Shown here: positions 12,265 to 22,300 of the stretch, piece by piece | Layout: the number at the start of each line of letters is the position of its first letter | Position numbering within the stretch: position 1 is the first letter of the stretch | Source of the DNA: Marchantia polymorpha subsp. ruderalis | Taxonomy: Eukaryota > Streptophyta > Marchantiopsida > Marchantiales > Marchantiaceae | Reading direction: 5' to 3' | Assembly (NCBI GenBank): GCA_037833965.1 | Contig: AP031359.1 | Location: 1,174,001 to 1,238,000, forward strand | DNA: 64,000 bases | Translations under genes and position numbers: made by a program | The notes under the pieces: model-generated | The model's input: the letters and a program-made list of their open reading frames with translations, nothing else | The model's database searches: none | What the model was told of the DNA's origin: nothing

Positions 12265-12295
12265 GAGAGAGAGAGAGAGAGAGAGAAAAAAAAAA
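12265..12295 (+). repeat. (GA)n microsatellite followed by an A-run
   Basis: About ten GA units run directly into ten or so A residues. Its position just upstream of gag is shared with no other copy that I can see. Confidence 0.9.
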
Positions 12296-12967
12296 GTTTT
12301 CAAATAATTTTTGTTGCAATTTGGTGGAAGAGGGCATCATAGGCACTGGAGTCTCACGTAGATGGAGGGCAATGGAGATCGAATCGGGATCGCGAAGCGA
12401 TGCGATGTCCCGTGTGTGTTGTCTTGTTTTATGCTGTGTTTCCTTTAGACTGGAGAGTCGTTGCTAGCTGTTTGCGTGTGTTTGGATCCTCTCCAGTCTT
12501 GATTCCTAGTGCACGCCCGTGTAGGAGTGACGTTGATTTCCGGAGTAGTTTTACTCCTGTGCTGTCGATAGGGGGCTGGACTTGATCACCGGCCGGCCTA
12601 TCTATGTTTCTCTCACGGTGAGACTGGAGTGATTACCAGTCGACTGTGAGAGTCTTCTTGCTGTGATGACAGGTTAGGTTGCCCATACCCCTTAGCTAGT
12701 AGGGCTAGAGTAGCTCAGTGCGGCACGACGTCAGGTGCACATAGTGTTATTGGGTGGAGATCTGGCAGTGGTGCCAGTTGAGGTTTTGTCATCACGGAGC
12801 AGTCTAGTGGTCCTGTTGAGGACTGCGGTGGATTTACGCGGAGTGGGTTGAGGTATCGGCTACCTTCACCTATTTTGCCAGTTGTTGCGGAGCACGACCA
12901 GAGTGTTGCACACACAGAGTCTTTGGTGGTGATATCGCCTAGTGTTTCAACCCCATTGATTTGGGAC

Positions 12968-14930
12968 ATGGACGGGATGTACGGGGCCGTGAAGGGCCCT
13001 CGACGTTATTTTGGTGCAATGGGCACCATCGAGCTCGATGATTTTATTCAGGAGTTCGACACGTGGTGTGATATGCAGTTTCTGCGTAACCCCACGTTGT
13101 TTACACCCTTCTTTGCGTGGAAGGGGTTATTCCAGCATTTGGAGGGGCCTCCCATGGACGATTATCATGAGTTTGGGAGAGAGTATGCTGCAGAGATTGA
13201 TGCATGGAGACGGCATTGGTCTCCAAACTACTCATCCATTACCCAGGGTGGTGTGGGTACCAGTGGAGGTGCAAGTATCGGCATCAGTGGAGGTGCAAGT
13301 AGTAGCATCAGCGAGGGTACCAGTGGAGCAGTTGGCGCAACTGGTACCAGTACCAGCAGCGGTACTGTTAGCATTGCCGGTGGCAGCACGAGGGGACATG
13401 CTAGTGGCGTACCTTCGTTTAGCTCCATTCCCGAGTTCTTCCAGAGATTGAGGAAAAATTATCAGGGGGTGAAAACGGAGAAGTTGAGGAGCCTCCAGGA
13501 GTTTGAGCGGAAGACTGGTGAGAGTCTTCGTGAGGCATACACTCGTATGCGACGGCTTATCTCAGTTACTCACGGTGTGACTGAGGCACAGGCTGTCCAG
13601 TACTGATATCGGATCCTGGACAGAGAGTTGCGGAGGAGAGTGCGTGATGCTACTCTCATGAGCGACTCGTCACCCACAGTAGCCCATGTGTTTGCTCTTT
13701 CTGAGAAGATAGAGCTTAACATGGTGGAGGAGAGGGTGGTGACGTCTACATTTGCGAGGGACACGACCACCACTTCGCGTATCCCACATAGCCCAGCACA
13801 GTTTCGCCCCATAAGTGGGAGTCGTGGAGGTCATACACGACATCCTTCAGGTCATAGAGAGCCTAGTGCGCGGCCACCACTGCCTTCATTTTTGGGCCAG
13901 CCACAGGGACCGTCATGTTGGACATGCGGAGGTAGTCATATGAGGAAGGATTGTCCCCAGGAGCGAGAGGGACAAACTCCACATGCTAGGCCACAGCCGG
14001 CACAGGTGACCTGTGATCATTGTCATCGACCGGGTCACCCTCGAGAGCGTTGCTTTGACCTTCATCCTGAGTTGAAATCTGGAGGTAGAGGTCGTGGAGG
14101 TGATGCTCTGCGAGACCGAGGTGGTCGAGGTGGCAGAGGCGGTAGAGGTGGTAGAGGTATCGGTGCCATTGAGCATACCGCAGCGAGTGCTACTTCAGCC
14201 ACAGAGAGCGCTATGGGTGCTCGGATTGAGCAGTTGGAGCAGAGGCTTGCTGCTATGGTTGGTCTGGGGGCGAGCACTTCCACACCTTACGAGGGAGAGG
14301 ATTTCTCCTACTTGGCCAGTGCAGCACAGGTTGAGGCATCAGTTGCAGTGACCAGAGGTGGTGCTCGCACTTCAGAGCCAAGTAATGCGACTGTGGAGTT
14401 GGACCCTCATAGAGGTGAGGGTGGAAGTCAGTCTAGACTTCCCCAATCCTTTTTGTTGTCAGAGGTGGGTAGCAGTCCATCTATGAGACCTGCACCGCCT
14501 AGTGACACTAGAGTGAGAACTAAGGTTCTTACATCATCTGTTGTGGACGCAAACGTGCCATCTAGTGCAGTGATGCGGATGGCCACTTCAGTCTTGCGAT
14601 CTCCATTGTTTTCAACCACGGAGTTGATAGACTTTGGTATTGATTTGGCTCGAGTATTTTGGGTAGCAGCCACGTCGTGTGAGCGTGGGAGAGTCGCTGC
14701 TACGAGTGCCGAGATACGTGAGGATACAGTTGAGGACCCATCCTCAACGTCTACATTGTTCGAGGAGACGACTTGGCAGGCCGCAGCGGCGAGGATGGAG
14801 TCCTTACCAGCTCGCCCAGCCATTGATCGCGAGAGTATTGTTCCTGGTGTATGTATGGTGGACAACCGAGGTGGTCTATTTCGGTTAGTGAGTTCTACTG
14901 GACAGGTGTATGTCCCAGCCAGTTTTTGTT
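12968..14930 (+). pseudogene. gag: Gag of the methyltransferase retroelement
   Basis: The first ATG in the open frame is 12968 (MDGMYGAVKGPRRYFG); the frame is open upstream to about 12848. A capsid-like part includes SLQEFERKTGESLREAYTRM and YRILDRELRRRVRD. It is interrupted by one TGA at 13604 where tryptophan is expected. Two zinc knuckles follow: CWTCGGSHMRKDC (13916, one residue shorter than the standard spacing) and CDHCHRPGHPRERC (14012, standard CX2CX4HX4C). A glycine-arginine tract (14080-14160) may bind nucleic acid. The frame continues into the protease, where an indel near 14925 shifts it. A related gag segment occurs on the minus strand at 30400-30690. Confidence 0.8.
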
Positions 14931-15219
14931 GGATTCTGGTGCACAGCCCTTGATGTTGGGCAAGGCTGCATGCATTAGTTTGGGCATTCGGAGGTAAGAG
15001 TTGGAACCTTGCCCATTCCAGATCCAGACATCCCTTGGTGGCGCCAGCAATAGGTCTTACTTTATGACCAGGGAGAGCATAGCGGTGCAGTTGAGGCATG
15101 ATCACCCTCATGATAGCTCGCAGTTTGGAGTTCGTGCTGTGGTTACATCAGCAGAGTCATATGATGTGCTTGTTGGTGGAGTGGTGTTATACCCGATGGG
15201 CTTTCGGATGGACTATTAG
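14905..15219 (+). pseudogene. Retroviral-type aspartic protease
   Basis: The catalytic LLDSGAQPLMLG motif is read in frame 1 from 14929, just after the frameshift that ends the gag frame. The second half of the fold follows as YDVLVGGVVLYPMGF near 15160. Stops lie at 14996 and 15217. The minus-strand copy at 28652-29194 shows LLNIGAQPLMLG at the same place, so its catalytic aspartate and serine are lost. The domain would have cut the polyprotein. Confidence 0.75.
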
Positions 15220-15282
15220 ACGGAGACTGCCGCATATCGTCCTGGTTGGCAGTCCGGAGATGGACGTCTGAGTGAGCTGCCA

Positions 15283-16858
15283 GTGAGATTTATTTCTCGG
15301 GATCGACCTCTTGGATCTTCATCAGCGGTCTTGGCATCTGTTGCGAGTTTTAGCGGAGTGCTTACCTGGCCCGATGACTTGTTGGAGGGGAACATGTCTG
15401 CCGACGATACCTCAGTCTACGAGGATGTGGAGGAGGTTGTGAGTTTCACAGCGGCGATGACTTCACCCTTAGATGTTCCACTGTGGAGTTCGTGCCAAGC
15501 ACTACAGTTGGAGGCTGATAGGTTGGTAAAAAAGGCTTGGAGTGAAGCCTCTTTACCAGCAGAGCCAGAGAGGGCCTCAGCCGATCGGCTAGTTGGTGGT
15601 TCTAGCGCATTGTCTCCATTAGTTACTACACCTATTGCATGGGAGTATTCCTCAGAGGGCGTTTGTTTGCTAGATCTTTTTGGTGGGATCAGCACAGGTT
15701 TGGATGCGGTGTTGCAGTCAGGTATTCTCGTACGGAGATACTTGTATGTGGAGAAGAACGAGACTACACGTCGAGTCTCTTCACGACATGTTGCACAGTT
15801 GATGCGGCGTTTTCCTTTGTTATTGCCGCGATCAGTTGTCCGAGGATTCCAGAAGGCGTTGCCTTCAGACATTTCGTTGCTGGGGGCGCCAGACCTTGAC
15901 CGCGTTGGCCATATTGATATGGTGATTGCGGGCTGGCCATGTCAGGGACACACACGCGCTGGACATGGGACAGGATTGCATGATCCTAGATCTCGGATGT
16001 TTTGGGAGATGATGCGAGTGTTACGTGATCTCCAAGTGCAGCAGATGCGTTCTCCAGCATACATTCTGGAGAACGTACCATTGTTTGGTGACACTCGGAC
16101 CCAGTTGATGGCGAGTGTCCATCAAGTCCGAGCATGGATTGGATCAGCATTACTGTTGAATGCTGCGAGGGTTGGATCACGGGCTCATCGTGCCCGTTTA
16201 TGGTGGACCAACATTTTGCCACGTGAGATATTGCGTCATGCCTATGATTCTGTGCAGCGTGATCCTACACTCACCGTTGACAGTATCTTGGATGTTTTCC
16301 GACACTCTCAGGTAGTGAGAGTTGCTGACAGGTCACCTATGGCAAAGGTGAACCGCGTAGGTCAGCCTCGGATGGCTTTACCTACATTTGTCAGTTTTTC
16401 CGGCATCACATGCATATCGTGATGGTGGACCTTGACTACTGTGGGACAGTACAGTACATCAGTTGGTGGAGCCCAACGTTGATGAGAGAGAGCGTGCGAT
16501 GGGATTTATGACTGGTGTCACCGCAGCTGCTATAGTTTCAGAGGCTTCGCGTCGTCAGGTTTTGGGTCAAGCTATGAACTTGAACTGCTTGACGTGGATT
16601 GTGAGCTTGGGTTTGTCGGAGCAACGCCGTTTGCGCGCAGATTTGATGGTTGTTACACCACTTATTAGCTCAATGCCTACCGGGACGGTAGTGGCAATGG
16701 CTGGGGGCGACAGGCGAGATATTTGTCATCCTTGGAGTTTATGGGACGTGACGAAAGGACTTGCCAGAGTTGCAGCCCATGCAGTTGGAGAGGATTCTCA
16801 TGTGGAGGTGGCTACGAAGGAGGGTACGGAGAACCCTTCTTTGCAGTGTGTAGCGTAG
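15283..16858 (+). pseudogene. Retroelement-encoded cytosine-5 DNA methyltransferase
   Basis: Motifs of C5-cytosine methyltransferases appear in order: motif I CLLDLFGGISTGLDAV (about 15667, cofactor site), motif IV VIAGWPCQGHTRAG with the catalytic Pro-Cys (about 15925), motif VI YILENVPLFGD (about 16060), motif VIII SRAHRARLWWTN (about 16180), a target-recognition-like stretch, then ERERAMGFMTGVT and RRQVLGQAMNLNCLTWIV (motifs IX-X, 16485-16610). AHRARLWW and the short spacing resemble the DNMT3/DRM side of the family more than DNMT1. Motifs I-VIII lie in frame 1 and IX-X in frame 2, so an indel near 16405 broke the gene. All catalytic motifs are otherwise present. It lies between protease and reverse transcriptase, a rare position. 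Established knowledge: retroelements carrying such enzymes are reported from charophyte algae and dinoflagellates. Confidence 0.88.
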
Positions 16859-16864
16859 CAACCA

Positions 16865-17875
16865 TTGACAGTGTCGCCTCCCTCTAGTGTGCCTATGGAG
16901 GAGGAATGGGAGCCATTGATTGGTTCCCAGATCACAGGAGGAGAGAGGCGACGATTGACACAATTCCTACGAGACTATAGGAGTTGTTTTGCTTTCAGTA
17001 TGAAGGAGTTGGGTGCGTTGATTGGACCCGGTATACGGATAGAATTGGCTAGTGATACGCCAATCTTCCGTCGTCCTTATCGATACAGTGAGATGGAGAG
17101 AGATTTGATTCGGAGTAGGACGTTGGACCTACTGGAGGCTGGACTAGTGGAGTGATCGCATGGTGAGTATGCGTCAGCCACTGTCATGCCGGTGAAGAAG
17201 GATGTACATGGCAATTACACGGATAGGCGCATGTGTGGAGACTACCGTCCTATCAATCGGCCGACGAAGTCCGATAAGTATGCCATGCCTACACTTGAGG
17301 AGATCTTTGATGTGGTGGGACATGCGAGGATTTTTAGTACTTTGGATCTTCGGGCAGGATACCATCAGTTGCCAATTTGGGAGGAGGACAAAACCAAGAT
17401 AGCGTTTTGGGGCGTCAACTCCCACGGCAAGGATTGTTTGTATCAGTGGCGATTCTTACCCTTTGGGTTGAAGAATGCACCTGCCGAGTTTCAGAGGGTT
17501 ATGGACAGAATCCTGGCGGGGCTGGATTTTGTCAGATGTTACATTGATGATATCTTGGTGTTTAGTGACACTGTGGAGCAACACCAAATACACTTGCAGA
17601 TTGTGTTTGAGCGATTGAGGGCTCATGGTTTGAGGTTACATCCTGGGAAGTGTAAGTTCATCCAAGAGAAGGTTGAGTACTTGGGTCATGTGATATACCC
17701 AGGTGGTTTAGGAGTTCAGCAAGCAAAGGAGGCTATTGCACGCATGCCTCGTCCCACGGATGTGAGTAGAGTTCGTGCATTCATGGGTTTGGCAAACTAC
17801 TACCGGAGATATGTGAAGGGGTTCAGTGCTATAGCCAAGCCTTTGAACCAGTTGCTGAAGTCGGATCAGGAGTGA
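16865..17875 (+). pseudogene. pol: Ty3/gypsy reverse transcriptase
   Basis: Typical gypsy motifs run in order: RMCGDYRPINRPTKSDKYAMP, STLDLRAGYHQL, LPFGLKNAPAEFQRVMD, the catalytic CYIDDILVFSD (YIDD at 17540), and LGHVIYPGGLGV, then FMGLANYYRRYVKGFS at the connection. The catalytic residues are intact. TGA codons at 17153 and 17873 break the frame. It shares one frame with methyltransferase motifs IX-X upstream and RNase H downstream, consistent with a single polyprotein. Confidence 0.88.
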
Positions 17876-18424
17876 CAATGGGGAGATGAGCAGGAGAAAG
17901 CTTTTGTTGAGCTCAAGGCCAGGTTGGTGGCCGCTCCCATCTTGAGGAGACCTATCAGAGGTCGTCCATACCAGTTGCACACTGATTGGAGTATGTTGGG
18001 ACTTGGAGCGGTGTTGACGCAACGTGATGATGAGGGCAAGGAGTTTGTGGTTGCGTACGCTAGTCGTTCGAACAATGCAGCGGAGTCGCGGTATAGTTCG
18101 TACGAGGGAGAGTGCTTGGCAGCGGTGTGGGCTGTGGCAAACTTCAGGTGTTACTTGTTTGGTACGCAGTTCACCCTTGTTACTGATCATCAACCGCTCA
18201 AGTGGTTGATGGAATCCGACAAGTGGTCCGACAAGCTTACATGAAAGCTTGCACGGTGAGCTCTCATCTTACAGGAGTACGACTTTCAGGTAGTGCATAG
18301 ACCTGGAGTTGCGAACCTAGATGCCCATGGTTTGAGTCGGAACCCATGGGTTCCGACTAGCCAGGAGGATGACACTGGAGCTAGATGGCATGGTGATGTT
18401 GACGAGGAGATGGTGCCTAGTTAG
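17876..18424 (+). pseudogene. pol: RNase H domain of the gypsy polyprotein
   Basis: Follows the reverse transcriptase in the same frame: WGDEQEKAFVELK, LHTDWSMLGLGAVLTQ (the first catalytic aspartate in HTD), SRYSSYEGECLAAVWAV (catalytic glutamate) and LVTDHQPLKWL. Stops at 18242 (probably a glycine codon) and 18257 (tryptophan) lie before LQEYDFQVVHRPG. The linker beyond it has no recognised domain. Confidence 0.82.
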
Positions 18425-18689
18425 CATGCATCTGCCTTCATGTGTTGGTTACGTGGGAACTCCAGCAGAGAGGATCATCTGACATCTTACTCTAGTCAGA
18501 GAGTAGATGGTCGATCTTCAGATCCTGAGGTTGAGGATGGTGGTATGGATCAGTGTGATGTTCACGATGATGCATTGGTGTTGGAGTTCCTACGGACCAG
18601 CATGGTGCCAGGCACGGTGGGTGCCAAGGAGCGAGATCGTGTTCTCCAACGGGCGAAGAGATACCGATTGGAGGGATCACATGTTCTTT

Positions 18690-19840
18690 GAGTCTGGGAG
18701 GACGGTAGGGTACGAGTAGTACCACATCCAGCTCAAAGAGCACGCATTGTGAGGCATGCTCATGAGGAGTTGGGACATTTTGGAGTGAAGCATACATACA
18801 GCTTACTCCTTGGTCAGTATTGGTGGCGTGGTATGCATACTCAGGTACAGCAATTGGTATCACGTTGCATGGTTTGTGATCGAGTGAGGGCATCATTCAA
18901 TGCCCCGACACCAGTGTTACATCCATTACCCATCATGGGGTTGGGTTACCGTTGGAGTTTGGACTTTGCTTGACCACTACCTTTGACTGTACGACATCAT
19001 CGGTATGTGTTGGTGATGGTGGAGCATTTCTCCAAGTGGATTGAGTTGGTGGCATTACCTAACAAGGCAAGTGACGGAGTAGCGTATGCTTTTCTTGACA
19101 GAGTGCTTAGTCACTATGGTGCACCAGCTGAGGTGTTGACCGATCAGGGAACGGAGTTTCAGGGTGAGTTTCAGGTCTTGTGCGACAAGGCACTGATTGA
19201 TCATCGGACCACGTCGCGAGATCATCCAGAGGCGGATGGTTTAGCTGAACGTGTTGTACAGACGGTGAAGAGGGCGTTGTGCAAGTATGGCCTGCAGAAA
19301 GGTCATCTTGGGGACTGGGATATCCAATTACCGTGGTTGGCCATGGGATATCGGTTAAGTCGGCAGGCATCCTTGGCTTCCTTCTCACCGTATTTTCTAT
19401 TGTACGGCCAAGATCCAGACTTGCCAACATCGACTCGTCGTGACTCTAGCGAGGTGGTGAACCTTGATGACCCGAATATGTGGGTGAGAGTATGTTCTCA
19501 GCGTGCATAGCTCTTTCGGAGAGTTATGCCTGCAGCGTTTGAGAATCTTGCGATTGCTCAACATAGAGATACGTTGCGGTATGCAACCATTCGGGGAGAA
19601 GGTTATCGACCATCAATTCGTAGATTCCATGTGGGAGACTACGTCTATCTACAGCAGACTGCACCGACGACATTGGATGTGACGGCGGGACGCACAATCT
19701 TGCGGGTGCGGGAGGTGTTACCTTCTGGAGTTCTTCTGTTGGAGGGTCGTGACGGCGTTGTTTGGAAGGATCATGTGCGCAATTGTGAGCCATGCCACCT
19801 CCCAAACGTAGAAGGCACTATGGACCCAAGCTTAGCAATA
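18690..19840 (+). pseudogene. pol: Integrase and downstream GPY-like tail
   Basis: A zinc-binding HHCC head is readable (HAHEELGHFGVKHTY, then CMVCDRVRASF), followed by the catalytic core with D in WSLDFA (about 18957), D in LTDQGTEFQGEF (about 19137) and E in HPEADGLAERVVQTVKRAL (about 19225). The region after the core contains VGDYVYLQQTAP and HVRNCEPCHLP. Stops lie at 18689, 18972 and 19508. Domain order RT-RH-IN places the element in the Ty3/gypsy group. The tail copy at 5100-5311 matches the VGDYVYLQQ region. Confidence 0.85.
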
Positions 19841-19846
19841 GTACGT

Positions 19847-20002
19847 GCTGGCTTGAGGTGCATGCTGTGTGAGTCAGCTGGTTAGGCGGCCCGTATGTTG
19901 GTGTGTGATAGGTGCTTTAGGGGATGGCACATGTCGTGCCTAACTCCGCCTATCGATGTTATTCCGGCTGGACGATGGGTTTGTCCTCGATGTACTTCAT
20001 AG
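19847..20002 (+). pseudogene. C-terminal PHD finger of the retroelement polyprotein
   Basis: The spacing is a PHD-type Cys4-His-Cys3: CMLC, then CDRC, GWHMSC and VCPRC, ending at TAG 20000. A TAG at 19883 interrupts the loop after the first pair. The aromatic residue after the second pair and the W two residues before the final pair (GRWVCPRC) are the usual PHD landmarks. The frame is the same as for integrase. PHD fingers often read histone H3 tails. In gypsy elements a chromodomain commonly sits here to guide integration, so a PHD finger may take the same role. That role is inference. Confidence 0.8.
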
Positions 20003-20160
20003 GGGTAGATGATTTGATCTTCACATGTTATGAATTGCAGATAGGCGACTAACGATGGGGCGACATAGCACCTGGCCTACTGGTTCGCGCACCCACGAAG
20101 GTGTATAGCATGTAGTTGTAGATAGGGCTACCTGGGAGTCAGAGGGACCTGACCGCCAGC

Positions 20161-20172
20161 TAGGGGGGCGAG
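20161..20172 (+). other. Polypurine tract
   Basis: TAGGGGGGCGAG stands directly before TTGTGACATTTG, the first X copy, as expected for plus-strand priming next to a 3' LTR. Its contact with X rather than Y is part of the unusual arrangement of this end. Confidence 0.6.
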
Positions 20173-20289
20173 TTGTGACATTTGAGTGTGTACTCTCTCG
20201 CGCCTTATGTGTGTGTATGTGTGTTCGTATGTGTATGTGAGTAGCATGTCAGCGATGTAGAGTGTATGGCGATATGTATTCGCACGATA
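20172..20289 (+). repeat. First copy of segment X at the 3' end
   Basis: This 118-bp segment (TTGTGACATTTGAG to CGCACGATA) is repeated almost perfectly at 20585-20702. It contains GT-rich stretches. A reverse-oriented relative lies in gene F at 23666-23780. Confidence 0.85.
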
Positions 20290-20291
20290 GC

Positions 20292-20702
20292 TGTCATGTA
20301 GTTTCGAGTCGGCTCACGCAGTTTGGGCACTTACTATATTTAGACGTGGAAATCGGGTTCGGGTCACGAGGGGTATAGAGTCGGGGACGGCTCAAAGAAC
20401 GTTAGTTCTTTGAGTCGAGCCTGGAAGCGTTGGGAGCGTAGAGCGACTTTCCCCTTTGCGTCAACCTAGATTCTGTGAGTGTGGAGTGGGTTGGGCTTGA
20501 CTCATGTTTGTGACGGTGACGGTTTGTTGCCAGTAGGGTAATTGACCGACGGGAATTCCAGTGGGGAATCTCCCGTTCATTTCAGTTGTGACATTTGAGT
20601 GTGTACTCTCTTGCGCCTTATGTGTGTGTATGTGTGTTCGTATGTGTATGTGAGTAGCATGTCAGCGATGTAGAGTGTATGGCGATATGTATTCGCACGA
20701 CA
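20292..20702 (+). repeat. 3' LTR of the methyltransferase retroelement (Y3 + X2)
   Basis: TGTC at 20292 and GACA at 20702 form a short terminal inverted repeat, and ATGC duplications flank the whole insertion. Y3 (20292-20584) matches Y5, and X2 (20585-20702) matches X1. Because the 5' side carries only Y, the ends are not equal. Possible explanations are given in the findings. Confidence 0.65.
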
Positions 20703-20784
20703 ATGCTGTACCCGTTACATCGGACGGCACAGCCCTTGAGGCCGATTCGCCTGAGGCGGTTGATATCCCAGAGTTGCCATTGTG

Positions 20785-20814
20785 AATAAAGAGGCCCAAG
20801 GCTCTTTCCTTGGG
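20785..20814 (+). terminator. AATAAA and CCCAAGG stem-loop at the end of gene C
   Basis: AATAAA at 20785 and the CCCAAGG/CCTTGGG stem-loop (20795-20814) resume the 3' untranslated part of gene C behind the retroelement. The tail of LTR-C then continues to 21322. Confidence 0.55.
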
Positions 20815-21327
20815 AGGCTTTTGTGTCAATTGACTTGTCTCAACTGTCATTCTGTCTTTGCTGTGTGTCCTTGTACTGGTGTGTGATCCAGACATCGAGC
20901 ACGGCGCGCTCTTGTTTGTCGAAGCTAATGCGATAGGAGTTGTGAATATTCGGCCTAGATGTCTTGGGTAGCCTGGGGTTACCGCGGGATTTAAGCAAGT
21001 TCGGGTCTGTGTATTCGGGTCAGTGTGTTGAGATGTATGCAGTGTTGGGAAGTTTTCCCCCTGAAATATAAGTGTGAGATCGTTTGCGATTCTTGCAGGT
21101 TGTGTTTGGAAAAGTTTCAGGTTGTGAGTACGGTTTTGCACTACCTTCTGAGTCTTCGGCTCTAGCTGAGTAGTGTCTTCTGGGAGTATCATTGGCCTAA
21201 GAAGTAAAACTTCGTAATAGAATGCTATCTTGTGACAAATCGTGACTTTTGTGTTTGTTTCTGTCCTTGTGGGATCGGATCTATACCATTATGCTCCATT
21301 TTGGTATTTGTCTAACATTATAGAATC

Positions 21328-21443
21328 CAGTGAAGGGATCAAAGACGAGAACCGACCCCCCTCAATCCCAACACATACGACAGCTCAAGGACCAGTTCAG
21401 GTGGACGTGGTGCAGAGACAAGAAAAGCCAAAGAGACGATTGG
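21328..21443 (+). pseudogene. Gene B, part 2 of 3
   Basis: About 39 codons (SSEGIKDENR, HTTAQGPVQVDVVQRQEK) match the middle of gene C (SSEGTEDKNR, HTTARGPVQVDMVPRQEQ). The left end joins part 1 across LTR-C. The right end, ATTGG at 21439-21443, is duplicated at 26812-26816 around LTR-F. Confidence 0.75.
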
Positions 21444-21639
21444 TGTGGTAACCCACTTTTTGTTTTTGTGCGGAATTTAAAACAATTTTGGAAAACAGTA
21501 CCGCAGCAGCCGTGTAAATGGTGAACGGTACATTTAAATAGAGTGAAGATGGATAATCGCGGGTCTCGTATGATCTCGTAGTATCCAGAAGTTAGGCGCA
21601 ATGTCCGAAACAAGCGCCCCGACCTGAACGATCAATTCT

Positions 21640-22300
21640 GAAGGAGTTCTCCTTCGGCGCAAGGCGCATAATCCGCCTTCGGCGATACGCCTTTGGCGCT
21701 AGGAAATCCCTCAGAGCTTATGCAATTCACAACGCCTCGACTTGGTTAGGTTCTCATTGAAAAGAGGTCAACACGCTCGTTGAAAAGAGGTCAACACGCC
21801 AAGAACGCCTGGAACGGATGAGAACTCAGGGAGTTGTGACTATCGGAAGATACGAAGACGTCCGCCTTCGGCGGAAGGAGTTCGCCTTCGGCGGCAAGTC
21901 CGCCGGAAAATCCGCCTTCGGCCCTAGATGTTCGCCTTCGGGGGTGAATTTTTTCGTACGGCGACTTTGGCGCCAGCGTAGCAAGATTAAATAAGTACCT
22001 TCAGGGGTAGCAACTCTGTACGGTCCGCCTTCGGCTCAGCGCCTTCGGCGGGACGGACATGTGCGCCTTCGGTGGGACAGAATTCCGGCGGCGAGAGCGC
22101 CTCCGGAGGGACAAGAGGGATCAACATACAAGACAAGATCCGTTGACCACGGTCTACGCCTTCGGCGATGCACCTACGCCGACGGACGTCTTCAAGGAGT
22201 TCGCCTTCGGCGCTGGGAGTCAACGCCTTTGGCGGTGCGAGATGGATACAAGTAGCGAGTTGGCCAAGGGCGAAAGCCTTTGCCGTACGCCTTTGACGCT
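21640..22300. repeat. GCCTTCGGC hairpin-repeat array upstream of gene F
   Basis: More than a dozen copies of GCCTTCGGC and near variants (GCCTTTGGC, GCCTCCGGAGG) are spread through the LTR 5' part. A duplicated unit TCGTTGAAAAGAGGTCAACA also occurs near 21755-21800. The same hairpins continue inside the gene F coding region. Confidence 0.85.

Larger units (their letters stand above)
8926..12847 (+). other. Long leader of the methyltransferase retroelement, no recognised gene
   Basis: About 3.9 kb separates the 5' repeat from gag. I find no protein domain here apart from one short acidic frame at 11731-12090, listed separately. There is no convincing primer binding site next to the repeat, and no second retroelement boundary. 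It may be an unusually long untranslated leader or include an older nested insertion. Confidence 0.5.
8642..20702 (+). mobile_element. Ty3/gypsy retroelement encoding a DNA methyltransferase and a PHD finger
   Basis: The 12,061-bp insertion starts TGTCATG and ends CGCACGACA. It is flanked by ATGC at 8638-8641 and 20703-20706. Removing it restores the spacing seen at the 3' end of gene A (TCAGATGACACCGTAACCG there). Domain order is gag with two CCHC knuckles, aspartic protease, cytosine-5 methyltransferase, reverse transcriptase, RNase H, integrase and PHD finger. All domains except protease and most of the methyltransferase lie in one frame (position modulo 3 = 2). Those two are in frame 1 between two indels near 14925 and 16405. 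The ancestral element therefore had one frame of about 2,380 codons. It cannot be active as it stands. Confidence 0.85.
6025..21322 (+). mobile_element. LTR-C: gene-bearing LTR, itself split by a 12-kb retroelement
   Basis: The block starts TATGGGGCC with a T-rich run alignable to the start of LTR-F (TGTGGTAACCC) and ends ACATTATA at 21322. It is flanked by GAGTC and GAATC, a probable 5-bp target duplication with one mutation. Without the inner element (8642-20702) it is about 3.2 kb. It is the shortest of the gene-bearing LTRs because its 5' part between the T-rich start and gene C has collapsed: only about 200 bp remain and the hairpin array is reduced to a few CTTCGG units around 6160-6200. 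It probably stands alone as a solo LTR, since no primer site or gag follows its end. Confidence 0.7.

Noticed and set aside
13011-13451. Alternative frames overlapping gag and pol, including glycine- or valine-rich ones
   Set aside because: They are shadows of the repetitive gag sequence; only the frame with capsid and zinc-knuckle motifs is supported.
12848-20002. Stop codons in the element as methylation-driven decay (TGG to TGA only)
   Set aside because: Several stops need G-to-T changes (GGA to TGA, GAG to TAG), so the pattern is mixed and does not show a single mutational process.
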